From: JAWCLZ01 sp038850275
Lineage (GTDB): Archaea; Halobacteriota; JAWCLZ01
DNA length: 52,422 nt
Reading direction: 5' to 3'
Assembly: GCA_038850275.1 (NCBI GenBank)
Contig: JAWCLZ010000008.1
Coordinates: 1-52,422, forward strand
Shown here: one piece after another, positions 8,773-16,786 of the stretch
Layout of the letters: each line of letters starts with the position of its first letter
How positions within the stretch are numbered: position 1 is the stretch's first letter
The notes under the pieces: model-generated
Databases searched by the model: none
What the model was told of the DNA's origin: nothing
The model's input: the letters and a program-made list of their open reading frames with translations, nothing else
Position numbers and translations under genes: made by a program

Positions 8773-8898
8773 ACTTTTGTTCGAGTTTTTCCTTCCTACT
8801 TTTAATGGATGAATAATCTGCAGGGTATCTAACTTTCTAAAAGCTTAAAAATAAAAACAAAGCTTTAATACTACAGGAATTTGCTTAACTTCGATGCA

Positions 8899-9990
8899 AT
8901 GAAGCTTGCTGTCATAGGCTGTGGTATTGCTGGTATAAATGCCTTGGATAAGGCTAGGGAGCTTGATGATGAGCTTGAGATAGTTGCATTTGATCCTAAA
9001 TGTAAATCTGAATGTCAAGCTCTGCATCCTGAAGTTTTAAGCGGGAAGATCAAACCTGAGGATACAGTCATTGATGTTGAGAAATTCACTTTCAAAAGGA
9101 GAATTAAATTTGTAAATGAAAAGGTAATTGATATCAAGTTAAGGGAAAAGACTCTAGCTACAGCTAATGAAAAAATTGATTTTGATTATGCCATAATTGC
9201 AGCTGGAGCTGTACCAAATTTTTATAATACACCTGGGGTGGAGAACTGCTTCTCCATAAATAGCCTTGAGGATACCCTTAAGACGAAGGAAGCACTTGCA
9301 GAGATAAAGCCGGGGGATAGCATAGCGATAATTGGCGCGGGCTTAACAGGTGTCGAGGTAGCCGGGGAGCTGCTTGATGTTTTTCAAGAACGCGTTAATA
9401 TATATATCCTCGAGCTTTTAAAAGAAGTTCTGCCTGGTGTTAACGCTAGGGTTTGCAATTCAGTTTTTAAATATTTAACTGCTAAGGGTGCTAAAATTTG
9501 TACTTCAACTAAAGTTCAATCAATTGAGGAAAACAAAGTTTTAACAGATAGAGGTGAGATAGCTGCAAAGTTGATAATCTGGTGCGCTGGAATAAAGCCT
9601 CCTCAGCTTGCTGAGGCTCTTGAGGTTTTAAAATGGCATGGTTGGATTGCAGTTGATCCTTATTTGCGGATATTAGGCTTTGAGAATATATATGCAGTAG
9701 GGGATATTGCTTGGGTTGATGTTAATGGGAAAATTGCAACAAAATGCGCGCTTGAAGCTGAGAGGCAGGGACGTGCCGCGGCTGTAAATATCATTAGAAG
9801 CATCCGTGGGGAAAAGCTATTGAGATATAAAGTGAAATCAAGTATTGATAGCCCGGTAATGCTGATTTCACTCGGTGGAAATAAAGCAGTTGGTATTTTT
9901 GGAAGTATCTGCTTCACCATTCCAAGTCGCTGGATATATAGCTTGAAGAAGAAAATTGATTTAAAATATGTGCAGAGGTTCAATAGATAG
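8899..9990 (+). CDS. NADH dehydrogenase (NDH-2)-like pyridine nucleotide-disulfide oxidoreductase
   Basis: This flavoprotein of 363 residues has an N-terminal FAD motif KLAVIGCGIAGINALDKARE, a central NAD(P)H motif SIAIIGAGLTGVEVAGEL and the second FAD motif NIYAVGDIAWVD. This order matches type II NADH dehydrogenases and related FAD-dependent oxidoreductases that lack a redox disulfide. The C-terminus is short, with only weak hydrophobicity, so a membrane anchor is uncertain. ATG 8899 is the best start; an in-frame TTG at 8881 is less likely. The electron acceptor is unknown. The stop lies inside a 15-bp tandem duplication. Confidence 0.87.
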   Translation: MKLAVIGCGIAGINALDKARELDDELEIVAFDPKCKSECQALHPEVLSGKIKPEDTVIDVEKFTFKRRIKFVNEKVIDIKLREKTLATANEKIDFDYAIIAAGAVPNFYNTPGVENCFSINSLEDTLKTKEALAEIKPGDSIAIIGAGLTGVEVAGELLDVFQERVNIYILELLKEVLPGVNARVCNSVFKYLTAKGAKICTSTKVQSIEENKVLTDRGEIAAKLIIWCAGIKPPQLAEALEVLKWHGWIAVDPYLRILGFENIYAVGDIAWVDVNGKIATKCALEAERQGRAAAVNIIRSIRGEKLLRYKVKSSIDSPVMLISLGGNKAVGIFGSICFTIPSRWIYSLKKKIDLKYVQRFNR

Positions 9991-10008
9991 TTCTTCAATA
10001 GATAGTTC
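9979..10008. repeat. 15-bp perfect tandem duplication across a stop codon
   Basis: The unit TTCAATAGATAGTTC occurs at 9979-9993 and 9994-10008, with a partial third copy (TTCAA) after it. The first copy contains the TAG stop (9988-9990) of the NDH-2-like gene. The period is a multiple of three, so the second copy recreates the same C-terminal codons and a second in-frame TAG. Confidence 0.95.
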
Positions 10009-10506
10009 TTCAACTCTTTTTCCCCCTCTAGCTTAATATTTTCATAGCTCTCTTCTTGCTCTCTCCTCAATTGTCTAACTTGCTTGCTTCATCCTTTGCT
10101 ATATCCTCAGGCTTTGCCTTAATTAGCTCTATAATTTTCAATCCTGAAGACCTCTCTTTCCACTACGAGGTCTTGGGTATTAAAAGCGGGTTTGAATTGA
10201 TAGATTTGAATATAATTCCTCGTTTATTATTAATTCTTCAAAATCGTATGTTCTAAGCCTCGTTTTAACCTTTCCTAAGAGGAATATTTTTCCCGAATAA
10301 GTCCACAGCTGAGTAGTAGAAATAGCCCCCTCTGGGAGATGCTGATTTATTGCTTTAAATCAGAGGGATGAAAGCTATGCTTCCAAGGTTGGTTTCTTTT
10401 GAACCATTCATTTAAAATCTGCTCTCTCTGCATATGGATTTCGAAGAAAATGTTGCACCCTCTCTATCTCCAAGTTATGCAGCTCCTCAACTCTAGCATC
10501 GTTTAT
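9990..10506 (-). pseudogene. Apparent decayed minus-strand coding remnant, unknown product
   Basis: Read on the minus strand, this gene-free stretch holds a chain of protein-like open segments in shifting frames: one at 10506-10411 (contains IERVQHFLRNPYA), one at about 10433-10350 (REQILNEWFKRNQPWKHSFH), one at about 10358-10183 (QLWTYSGKIFLLGKVKTRLR), one at about 10217-10120 (IYQFKPAFNTQDLVVERE) and one at about 10088-9990 (QVRQLRREQEESYENIKLEG). Joined end to end they would make about 170 residues ending opposite the NDH-2-like gene. I recognise no family. Frameshift decay is the simplest reading. Assembly indels could also produce it, and chance open frames are not excluded. Confidence 0.35.
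10328..10367. other. Two mutually exclusive inverted repeats
   Basis: CTGATTTA at 10342-10349 pairs with TAAATCAG at 10356-10363 around a 6-nt loop. Alternatively, CCCTCTG at 10328-10334 pairs with CAGAGGG at 10361-10367. The two stems share CAG (10361-10363), so only one can form at a time. No T-tract follows. It lies inside the decayed region upstream of the metallopeptidase pair; function is unknown. Confidence 0.4.
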
Positions 10507-10521
10507 TCATATAACAATTGC

Positions 10522-10531
10522 TTTAAATAAT
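10522..10531 (+). promoter_or_regulatory. Candidate TATA box of the metallopeptidase pair
   Basis: CTTTAAATAA lies about 25 bp before ATG 10553. At archaeal spacing this would place transcription start at or next to the start codon, consistent with a leaderless mRNA. No Shine-Dalgarno sequence is seen before that ATG. Confidence 0.4.
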
Positions 10532-10552
10532 TTCCTCGCTTATTAGTAAGCA

Positions 10553-11233
10553 ATGGAGAGAGAAAGGATATTTAATCGAATTAGAGATGAAGCGAGGAAA
10601 TTTGGCTTTGAGAAGATCGAGCTAGTAGAAGGGGATTCACTTTATACCCCTCAGGAGTTCTTTTTCGTGGATAGCAAAAAAATATATGAGTTCACAGGGC
10701 AGGAGAATAGATTACTAGTTGGAAAGAAATATATAGAAATGCTCTCCACCTTAAATGAAGAGCTTCTAGAGAAAAAGATCAAATACGACGTTAGACATGA
10801 AAAAGCTCATCTTTCGGGAGGGCGATTCACACGGGAAAATATTGAGTTTTTTATGAAGAGACTTAATAAAAATAAACTTGGAGAAGCAGACCTAGTTTAT
10901 CTTCAATCCTTAGCTACTGCCATCGAAGCTCAAACTGAGCTGATAACTCTCATCAAATTCTACTCCAGCGTTGAGCTATATCTCGATGAATTCGCTGCAA
11001 GCATCGCTGGAGCAGCGATTTATTCTATAATGAAGGCAGAGAGTTTCTCAATAAAAGTTTTTAAAGCATTCTCACCCAAGATCTATAAAGAAATGCTACA
11101 AAAGCTAGGGGAGAAGGAAGGGGAGCGCATTCAAAGAAAAGTTTTCGAGGACCTTTTCTGGGCAAATGATGTTTTCAAGGATATGTTTGCTAAAAAATTC
11201 GCAAATTATATGGAGAGATATATTCAATGTTGA
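10553..11233 (+). CDS. Putative zinc metallopeptidase-like protein with HEKAH motif
   Basis: This soluble 226-residue protein is not a family I can name. It carries H82-E83-K-A-H86, an HExxH zinc motif in the helix-like context KYDVRHEKAHLSGG, and 60 residues on, ELYLDEFAAS (141-150). An acidic residue in such a helix often supplies the third ligand in gluzincin-type peptidases. Both features fit a minimal metallopeptidase; the enzymatic role is inference. Its last 7 bp overlap the start of the archaemetzincin-like gene, so the two are translationally coupled. No signal peptide or TM segment is seen, so it should be cytoplasmic. Confidence 0.7.
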   Translation: MERERIFNRIRDEARKFGFEKIELVEGDSLYTPQEFFFVDSKKIYEFTGQENRLLVGKKYIEMLSTLNEELLEKKIKYDVRHEKAHLSGGRFTRENIEFFMKRLNKNKLGEADLVYLQSLATAIEAQTELITLIKFYSSVELYLDEFAASIAGAAIYSIMKAESFSIKVFKAFSPKIYKEMLQKLGEKEGERIQRKVFEDLFWANDVFKDMFAKKFANYMERYIQC

Positions 11234-12027
11234 AGCTGAGGAGAGCCATAAGGAGAACCACTGGAATGAGGATCCCTCCCTCGATTGAGTATCCACTCAA
11301 TAGATTTAAGCCAGTGCATATTTTTTCAGATAGACTTGTTTCAAGCGCTGAGATCGCTTTATTTAAAGAGGCTCTCGATTTAGTGCTTGAGAAAGCAGAA
11401 GTCAAAGATATATTACCAATTAATGTCTATGGCAATTGGTTTAAAGACGAGGGGGAATTTGGAAGTATTGATTGGTATATAAAGCGAGCTTACAATGCAC
11501 AGAGAAGACAGTGCGATTTAATTAAGTTCCTAGATTTATTTAAAAAAGAGCCTTGGCAAAAACTTCCGCACTATGATTTACTACTTCTCTCCTCATATGA
11601 CCTCTATGATTCTACTCTTCCTGAGATTAAATTTTTCATTGGCAGAGGAAGCATAGGAGCAACAGTGATCAGCTTATTCAGATTAAAAAAATACGGAAGC
11701 GAGGTTATGAAGCAAGCTGGAATACACGAATTCGGCCACACCTATGGCTCTCTATCCGACTGCAGGAATGCTTGCTCCATGCGCTCTTCAGAGCTCTTGC
11801 CAAGTGATTTAATGATCCACTCAAGAGATAGATTAAAGCATGGAATATTCTGCCAAGTTTGCGAGGCAAAAATAAAGCAAGTGTTCTGGGAGCTGCCAAG
11901 TTATTACCAGTACTTCCCTGAGGTGCTTGAGCTGCTCGATGGTTTAGCAGCTAGAGAGCCAGAGATTCTTGAAAAAGTGAAAAGTGGCGAGATAGCGAAG
12001 GTGGAAGTAACTATAGACTGGATTTAA
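11227..12027 (+). CDS. Archaemetzincin-like zinc metallopeptidase with Asp third ligand
   Basis: This 266-residue protein has HEFGHTYGSLSDC at 167-179, then C183, M185 and a CQVC pair at 209-212. Archaemetzincins carry HExxHxxGxxHC, a second Cys, a Met-turn, and a distal CxxC that binds a structural zinc. Here the third zinc His is replaced by D178, with one extra residue before it and one fewer between the cysteines. Asp as third ligand is known in other metzincins such as snapalysin, so activity is plausible. It overlaps the upstream HEKAH gene by 7 bp. The stop (12025-12027) lies in a tandem duplication. Confidence 0.8.
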   Translation: MLKLRRAIRRTTGMRIPPSIEYPLNRFKPVHIFSDRLVSSAEIALFKEALDLVLEKAEVKDILPINVYGNWFKDEGEFGSIDWYIKRAYNAQRRQCDLIKFLDLFKKEPWQKLPHYDLLLLSSYDLYDSTLPEIKFFIGRGSIGATVISLFRLKKYGSEVMKQAGIHEFGHTYGSLSDCRNACSMRSSELLPSDLMIHSRDRLKHGIFCQVCEAKIKQVFWELPSYYQYFPEVLELLDGLAAREPEILEKVKSGEIAKVEVTIDWI

Positions 12028-12053
12028 ATTTACATGGACTGGATTTAAATTTA
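12016..12053. repeat. 17-bp direct duplication, period 21, across a stop codon
   Basis: GACTGGATTTAAATTTA occurs at 12016-12032 and 12037-12053. The first copy encodes the last residues D-W-I and the TAA stop of the archaemetzincin-like gene. The 21-bp period keeps frame, so the second copy again reads D-W-I-stop in the same frame. Confidence 0.95.
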
Positions 12054-12094
12054 GTTAAATCCTACATCTTGTTCTTTTTCCTATCACTTGCAAT

Positions 12095-12143
12095 ACTATG
12101 CAGGAGAAATATCTAATTATATAACTATGCAGAGAAATATCTA
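12095..12143. repeat. Two near-identical 20-21 bp direct repeats upstream of the two-TM gene
   Basis: ACTATGCAGGAGAAATATCT starts at 12095 and ACTATGCAGAGAAATATCT at 12124; they differ by one inserted G. The second copy ends just before the TATA-like CTATATTTAA and the probable ATG at 12150. They could be operator half-sites or simply a slippage product. Confidence 0.7.
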
Positions 12144-12149
12144 TATTTA

Positions 12150-12696
12150 ATGAAGGCCAGCGATGCTNNNNNNNNNNGAGAAGAATGAAATATCGATATC
12201 AATAGCCCATCTCCATCGCCATGGGAAATTAGTGAAAACAGGCCCAGAGGAGAAACCTGAGAAGATAACCTCAAAAGCAGAAAATGCTGCAAGCAATAAA
12301 GAAAGCGATAGGGACAGCAAGGATAGCAGGGATAGCAAGATTAGGAAGAACAAGGAAGGTATCCAGAGGCGAATGGTAAGCGCGAGTAAGGAGATCTCCT
12401 CGATCTATAGCCTGCATATTCCAAAGAATATCGAGTTTATGCTCTGGACAATGAGCATTTTACTCTTCTTCGCAATATTCATTGCCTATATATATTTTGC
12501 TGATCGAGTCTCTCCTTGGATATTGATTCCACTGCTCTCCATTCCAGTTATATTCTGGCTTGTGTTCACTTTCGCGGCTTACTGGACTGAGACAAGAGTT
12601 TATTATCTAATTAAAAGAACTCTGAACTACGACATCATTCAAACCCTTCGCGGGTATAGGCAGTATGTGGTGAGGAGAAAAGAGCCTAGAAATTAA
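12150..12696 (+). CDS. Two-TM membrane protein interrupted by assembly gap
   Basis: I do not recognise this family. The part after the gap (12178 on) encodes a charged Lys/Ser/Asp-rich region, two hydrophobic segments (one starting FMLWTMSILLFFAIFIAYIY, then one starting WILIPLLSIPVIFWLVFTFA) and a basic tail ending YVVRRKEPRN. ATG 12150 (M-K-A-S-D-A) just before the gap is the likeliest start, with a TATA-like sequence upstream. With exactly 10 N it is out of frame with the rest, which only means the real gap is not 10 bases. An ATG at 12163 would be in frame across 10 N. It ends 4 bp inside the convergent hemD. Confidence 0.6.
12168..12177. other. Assembly gap (10 N)
   Basis: Ten undetermined bases mark a scaffold join. 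The true gap length is unknown, so the reading frame of the gene spanning it cannot be trusted. Confidence 0.99.
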
Positions 12697-13457
12697 TCCA
12701 CTCTCCTCTTTATAGCATTCAATAAATCCTCGAATGTAAAGCACTCTGGTATAATATCAACCTTAATGCCATTTTCCCAAAGTTTCCTAGCGGTTAACTC
12801 GCCAATAGCTGCAACCATTCTTGAGTTCATAATCTCTATCACCAAGTTGCGGAGCCCGAGTTCCTCAGCAGTTTTCAAGTAGTTCTCCACAGCTGTGCTG
12901 CTTGTGAAAGCAAAGATATCCACAGTGGGAGCTTGTTTAATTGCATTAGCCTGAGCCTCGCCAGTTGGTCTCGTAACTTCATAAATTTTAACTTCGTGTA
13001 CATCTGCGCCTGCTGAACTCAAGCCTTTTATCAATTCTGGGTCACCTTGAATGCTTCTTACAATTTCCACTTTCTTCCCGCTTAAAAGCAATGAATATTC
13101 TTCCAGAATTCCCTTTGAGCTATACTTCTCTGGCATAAGTAAATCCTTTACACCTGCTTCTTCAAGAGCTCGCTTTGTTTTAGGCCCAATTACAATGACT
13201 TTGGTTTTATTTAATGCTTTAATAAATTCCTCGCTACCTGCTTTTTCCAGCGCTATTTTTATACCATTAACGCTGGTAAAAATAACATAGTCCACCTCGC
13301 AATTTAATACTCTCTGCAGGAAAACTCCAAATTCAGGATCGTCTCTTGCTTTAATTTCAATCATGGGAGCAGAAATTACCCTAAAGCCTATTCCCTCAGC
13401 ATATTTAATTGATTCCGCTAGTTGCTCTTCAGATCTAACAATTAAGAGAGTCTTCAT
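12693..13457 (-). CDS. hemD: Uroporphyrinogen-III synthase
   Basis: This 254-residue protein cyclises hydroxymethylbilane to uroporphyrinogen III with inversion of ring D. The family is poorly conserved, but the two-lobed pattern is visible: VDYVIFTSVNGIKIALEKA and IFAFTSSTAVENYL as the paired central strands, and MVAAIGELTARKLWENGIK near the end. It is the last gene of the hemL-hemC-cobA-hemD minus-strand cluster and overlaps cobA by 4 bp. Identification rests on these motifs together with position. Confidence 0.93.
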   Translation of the reverse strand: MKTLLIVRSEEQLAESIKYAEGIGFRVISAPMIEIKARDDPEFGVFLQRVLNCEVDYVIFTSVNGIKIALEKAGSEEFIKALNKTKVIVIGPKTKRALEEAGVKDLLMPEKYSSKGILEEYSLLLSGKKVEIVRSIQGDPELIKGLSSAGADVHEVKIYEVTRPTGEAQANAIKQAPTVDIFAFTSSTAVENYLKTAEELGLRNLVIEIMNSRMVAAIGELTARKLWENGIKVDIIPECFTFEDLLNAIKRRVD

Positions 13458-14215
13458 TTTCCCTTACCTGTGAGTTTTGAGCGAAGGGAAACCACTTCTC
13501 CTATTACTATTACTGCAGGCGGTTTCACGTTCCTCTGTTTAGCAATCGCAATAATGTTCTTCAAATTTCCAGTTGTAATCCTTTCCTCAGGTGTGGTACC
13601 GCGCTCTATGATTGCAACGGGTGTTCTAGGGTCTCTGCCGTGGTTTAATAGTGCCTTGATATTTTCCTCAAGTCTCCCAATGCCCATTAAAATAACAAGT
13701 GTGCCTTGAAGCTTTGCAATAGCCTCCCAGTTCAATTTTTCTTTCTCCCTGCTCGCTTCCTCGTGACCCGTGATGAATGTTACAGCTGATGCGAAATCTC
13801 GATGAGTCACCGGGATGCCAGCATAAGCTGGCACAGCTATCGCTGAGGTGATGCCTGGCACCACTTCAACTTTTACCCCGGCTTTAACTAATTCTTCAGC
13901 CTCTTCACCACCACGTCCAAATAGGTAGGGATCGCCTCCTTTGAGGCGTACAACTACTTTTCCCTGTTTCGCATATTTAATGAGCATTTTATTGATCTCC
14001 CTTTGCTCAAATCTATGTTTCCCAGCGCGCTTGCCCACATTAATTACCTTAGCATTTTTGGGAAATAGCTTGTGAATTGCTTCACCTACGAGTTGGTCGT
14101 ATAGAATTACCTCTGCTTTTTTGATTAATTTCTCAGCTTTTTTAGTCAATAACTCAGGGTCTCCAGGTCCAGCGCCTACAAGGTAAACCTTGCCCAAGTT
14201 ATTTTTTACTGGCAT
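13454..14215 (-). CDS. cobA: Uroporphyrinogen-III C-methyltransferase (SUMT)
   Basis: This enzyme of 253 residues transfers two methyl groups from SAM to uroporphyrinogen III, giving precorrin-2 for sirohaem, cobalamin, haem d1-type or F430 synthesis. Visible motifs: VYLVGAGPGDPELLTKKA, VVRLKGGDPYLFGRGGEE, VPGITSAIAVPAYAGIP and GTLVILMG. All are canonical, and there is no CysG-type fusion. ATG 14215 is chosen because GGTGA sits 5 bp upstream; the in-frame GTG at 14224 lies within that signal. It sits between hemC and hemD with minimal spacing. Confidence 0.97.
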   Translation of the reverse strand: MPVKNNLGKVYLVGAGPGDPELLTKKAEKLIKKAEVILYDQLVGEAIHKLFPKNAKVINVGKRAGKHRFEQREINKMLIKYAKQGKVVVRLKGGDPYLFGRGGEEAEELVKAGVKVEVVPGITSAIAVPAYAGIPVTHRDFASAVTFITGHEEASREKEKLNWEAIAKLQGTLVILMGIGRLEENIKALLNHGRDPRTPVAIIERGTTPEERITTGNLKNIIAIAKQRNVKPPAVIVIGEVVSLRSKLTGKGK

Positions 14216-14231
14216 AAAATTCACCTTGAAA

Positions 14232-15167
14232 TCACGATCGACTTTTCCTGAGCTCGTCTGCTGCTTTTTTGATCAACTCACCTCCCCCTTTATCTCGCAG
14301 TACTTGGCCAATCCTCATTGCTTGTTCTCTATAGTTCTCCAGCGGTATTTCCTCAACTATTGAAATAGAGGAGCTGCCATCTGGTGCTATTGCTTCTGCT
14401 TTTACCATTACTCCGTCCTCAGCTGCAATTGCAAGTACGCCAACTGGCACAATACAGCCTCCTCCTAATGCACGCAATATAATGCGCTCGATTTCAGTTT
14501 CAATTCTCGTCTTTTGATGATCAAGTGCTCTAGCTATTTCCTCAGCTTTGCTGCCCTCTCTTGCCACTATAGCTATCGTGCCTTGATTTGCTGATGGAGT
14601 GAAGTATTCTATGCTCAAGCGCTGATATTTCACGTTAAGTTCTAATCGCTGAAGCCCTGCTTCTGCTGCAAAAATCGCATCATAGTAACCTTCTCGAAGC
14701 TTTCGAAGCCTAGTGTCTAGATTTCCCCTAAGGGGCTTTATTTGAAGATCTCCTCGATATCTCAATAGCTGGGCTTTTCTACGTAGGCTGGAAGTTCCAA
14801 CAATTGCGCCAAGCGGTAGTGATTCAAGTTGGCTACCATCTCTTGTAATTAATACATCGTAAGGTGAATCACGTTTAAGCACAGCTGCAATTGTTAATCC
14901 CTTGGGTCTCTCAGTTGGTATGTCCTTCAAGCTATGTACAGCTAGGTCAATTTCACCTCTAAGCAGTTTTTCATCAATTTCCCGCACAAAGGCTCCAGCT
15001 CCCTTTGATGCTGCAAGTTCATGAAGCAGTCTATCCTTGAAGGTATCGCCAGTTGTTTTTATTACTCGCACCATTGTTTCAATGCCTCTATGCTCAAGCA
15101 ATTTGCAAACTCTATTAGCCTGAGCGAGTGCGAGCTTGCTTCCACGAGTGCCTATTTTTATTTGCAT
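14232..15167 (-). CDS. hemC: Porphobilinogen deaminase (hydroxymethylbilane synthase)
   Basis: This 311-residue enzyme polymerises four porphobilinogens into hydroxymethylbilane. Visible are the N-terminal IKIGTRGSKLALAQANRVC, the active-site region LAVHSLKDIPTERP with the catalytic Asp, TSSLRRKAQLLRYR with the substrate-binding arginines, and LRALGGGCIVPVGVLA carrying the Cys that anchors the dipyrromethane cofactor. Length and motifs are typical. The start is 1 bp after the hemL stop, so the pair is co-translated. Confidence 0.98.
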   Translation of the reverse strand: MQIKIGTRGSKLALAQANRVCKLLEHRGIETMVRVIKTTGDTFKDRLLHELAASKGAGAFVREIDEKLLRGEIDLAVHSLKDIPTERPKGLTIAAVLKRDSPYDVLITRDGSQLESLPLGAIVGTSSLRRKAQLLRYRGDLQIKPLRGNLDTRLRKLREGYYDAIFAAEAGLQRLELNVKYQRLSIEYFTPSANQGTIAIVAREGSKAEEIARALDHQKTRIETEIERIILRALGGGCIVPVGVLAIAAEDGVMVKAEAIAPDGSSSISIVEEIPLENYREQAMRIGQVLRDKGGGELIKKAADELRKSRS

Positions 15168-15168
15168 T

Positions 15169-16437
15169 TTAAGCTCTTAATTTGCTTCTTATAGTTGCTA
15201 CTGTTTTTTCAATATCAGCTTCATCGTGGGCAAATGAAACAAAGCAAGTTTCAAATTGAGATGGAGGGAAGAATATTCCTGATTTTAAGAGTCTTTTGAA
15301 GAACTCGAAATAGGCTTGCTTATTACATAACAAGGCTTCTTGATAGTTAGTTGGCTTCTTACCGAAGAATATCGTGAACATCGAACCAATGCCTGCGACT
15401 GAGCAATCAAATTTCAACTTCAGTTCCTCAATTACCTCCAGAATTTGAGTACGAAGAGCATTGCCAAGTGCATTGATTTTCTTGTGAACATTTTCCCTTT
15501 CAAGAGTGCGAATCGTCATTAAAGCTGCAGCTAGTGAAACTGGATTAGCATTAAAAGTACCAGCTTGATAGACTTTACCAGCTGGGGAAATCTGTTCCAT
15601 TAACCTGCGCTTTCCCCCTATTACGCCAATGGGAAATCCATTTGCAATAGCTTTGCCAAGCGTTGTCATATCAGGGGTAACCCCATAGTATTCCTGCGCT
15701 CCACCCATTGCCACGCGGAAACCAGTTATGATTTCATCGAAGATGAGGATAATTCCATTCTCAGCTGTAACAGCTCTCACATCCTTGAGATAGCCTGTTT
15801 CAGGTAGAATTATACCTATATTGCCCATTATGGGCTCCATGATTACTGCCGCTATATCCTCACCATATCTCTGTATAACAGTGTTCAAGGCTTCTATATC
15901 GTTGAATGGAACTTGAAGAGTATTTTTGGTGAAATCGATAGGTATGCCTAGTGAATCTGGAGTGCCAAATGTAAGTGCACCTGAGCCTGCTTTTACAAGC
16001 ACTGCTTCATGAGCTCCATGGAAGCCTCCCTCTATTTTAACAATCTTATTCCTCCCAGTATATGCCCTCGCAACTCTAATTGCCCCCATAGTTGCTTCTG
16101 TACCTGTGTTCACAAATCTCACCATATCAATACTGGGGTAGTAGTGAACAATGCGCTCAGCAAGGGATACTTCATATTCATATGGCGTGCCATAGAGCCA
16201 GCCTTTTTCTATCTGCCTAACTACAGCTTCCTTTATATTTGGATGTGCGTGCCCCAAGATCAAGGGTCCGTAGCCCATGCAGTAGTCTATATATTCACGG
16301 CCATCTATGTCCTTAATTCGCGATCCCTTTGCAGATGCAGCATAAAAAGGATAGGGCTTGTAAGCACGCACTGGACTGCTAACCCCACCTGGCAGAAACC
16401 GCAGTGCTTTTTTGAATAACTCTTCTGACTTTGACAT
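15169..16437 (-). CDS. hemL: Glutamate-1-semialdehyde 2,1-aminomutase
   Basis: This PLP enzyme of 422 residues converts glutamate-1-semialdehyde to 5-aminolevulinate, the last step of the C5 route. Key elements: RFLPGGVSSPVRAY near the N-terminus, ILIFDEIITGFR for PLP binding, and TTLGKAIANGFPIGVIGG with the Schiff-base lysine. I chose ATG 16437 because GAGGGG lies 6 bp upstream; an in-frame ATG at 16458 precedes that signal. It heads the tetrapyrrole operon. The partner genes hemA (glutamyl-tRNA reductase) and hemB are not in the window. Confidence 0.97.
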   Translation of the reverse strand: MSKSEELFKKALRFLPGGVSSPVRAYKPYPFYAASAKGSRIKDIDGREYIDYCMGYGPLILGHAHPNIKEAVVRQIEKGWLYGTPYEYEVSLAERIVHYYPSIDMVRFVNTGTEATMGAIRVARAYTGRNKIVKIEGGFHGAHEAVLVKAGSGALTFGTPDSLGIPIDFTKNTLQVPFNDIEALNTVIQRYGEDIAAVIMEPIMGNIGIILPETGYLKDVRAVTAENGIILIFDEIITGFRVAMGGAQEYYGVTPDMTTLGKAIANGFPIGVIGGKRRLMEQISPAGKVYQAGTFNANPVSLAAALMTIRTLERENVHKKINALGNALRTQILEVIEELKLKFDCSVAGIGSMFTIFFGKKPTNYQEALLCNKQAYFEFFKRLLKSGIFFPPSQFETCFVSFAHDEADIEKTVATIRSKLRA

Positions 16438-16540
16438 TTGTTTCCCCTCATTTTGCATTATGCCTTATGATATAAAAGTTTAAAGGATTAGGATAAGGCT
16501 AATTATTTCTTTTACAACCAGCAATCCTTTCCTAAGACTG

Positions 16541-16570
16541 CATTTAGAGGTAAATCATTTAGAGGTAAAT
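16541..16570. repeat. 15-bp perfect tandem duplication
   Basis: CATTTAGAGGTAAAT occurs at 16541-16555 and again at 16556-16570. It lies in the 1.1-kb non-coding stretch upstream of hemL. Confidence 0.95.
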
Positions 16571-16658
16571 ACTACTATTGCTCCACTTGGTATTTAGCAA
16601 GGATTACTATTATCACGTTAGCGAATGAGTCGGCGTTTTTAATTCCCTTCCCAAATGT

Positions 16659-16682
16659 ATAATAACGTGCATAATAACGTGC
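16659..16682. repeat. 12-bp perfect tandem duplication
   Basis: ATAATAACGTGC occurs at 16659-16670 and 16671-16682. It is just upstream of the decayed caspase-like remnant. Confidence 0.95.
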
Positions 16683-16786
16683 TTTTACCATCGTGAACAA
16701 CAATTGCTTCATGTCGCGATATTTGATATTAGCATTGGTTTTACCTTAGTGGCATGTGGGTATGGCAAAATCAGACAAGATAAATT

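Noticed and set aside
9660..10070. 136-codon minus-strand frame opposite the NDH-2-like gene
   Set aside because: Most of it lies antisense to the well-supported flavoprotein. Only its first 30 or so codons, outside that gene, were kept as part of the decayed remnant.
10056..10256. 66-codon plus-strand frame
   Set aside because: Ser/Leu/Ile-rich, weak start, no motif. It looks like the shadow of minus-strand coding remnants.
12163..12177. Start codon ATG 12163 for the two-TM protein
   Set aside because: Its frame crosses ten undetermined bases; ATG 12150 with a TATA-like sequence is the better candidate, though neither can be proven.
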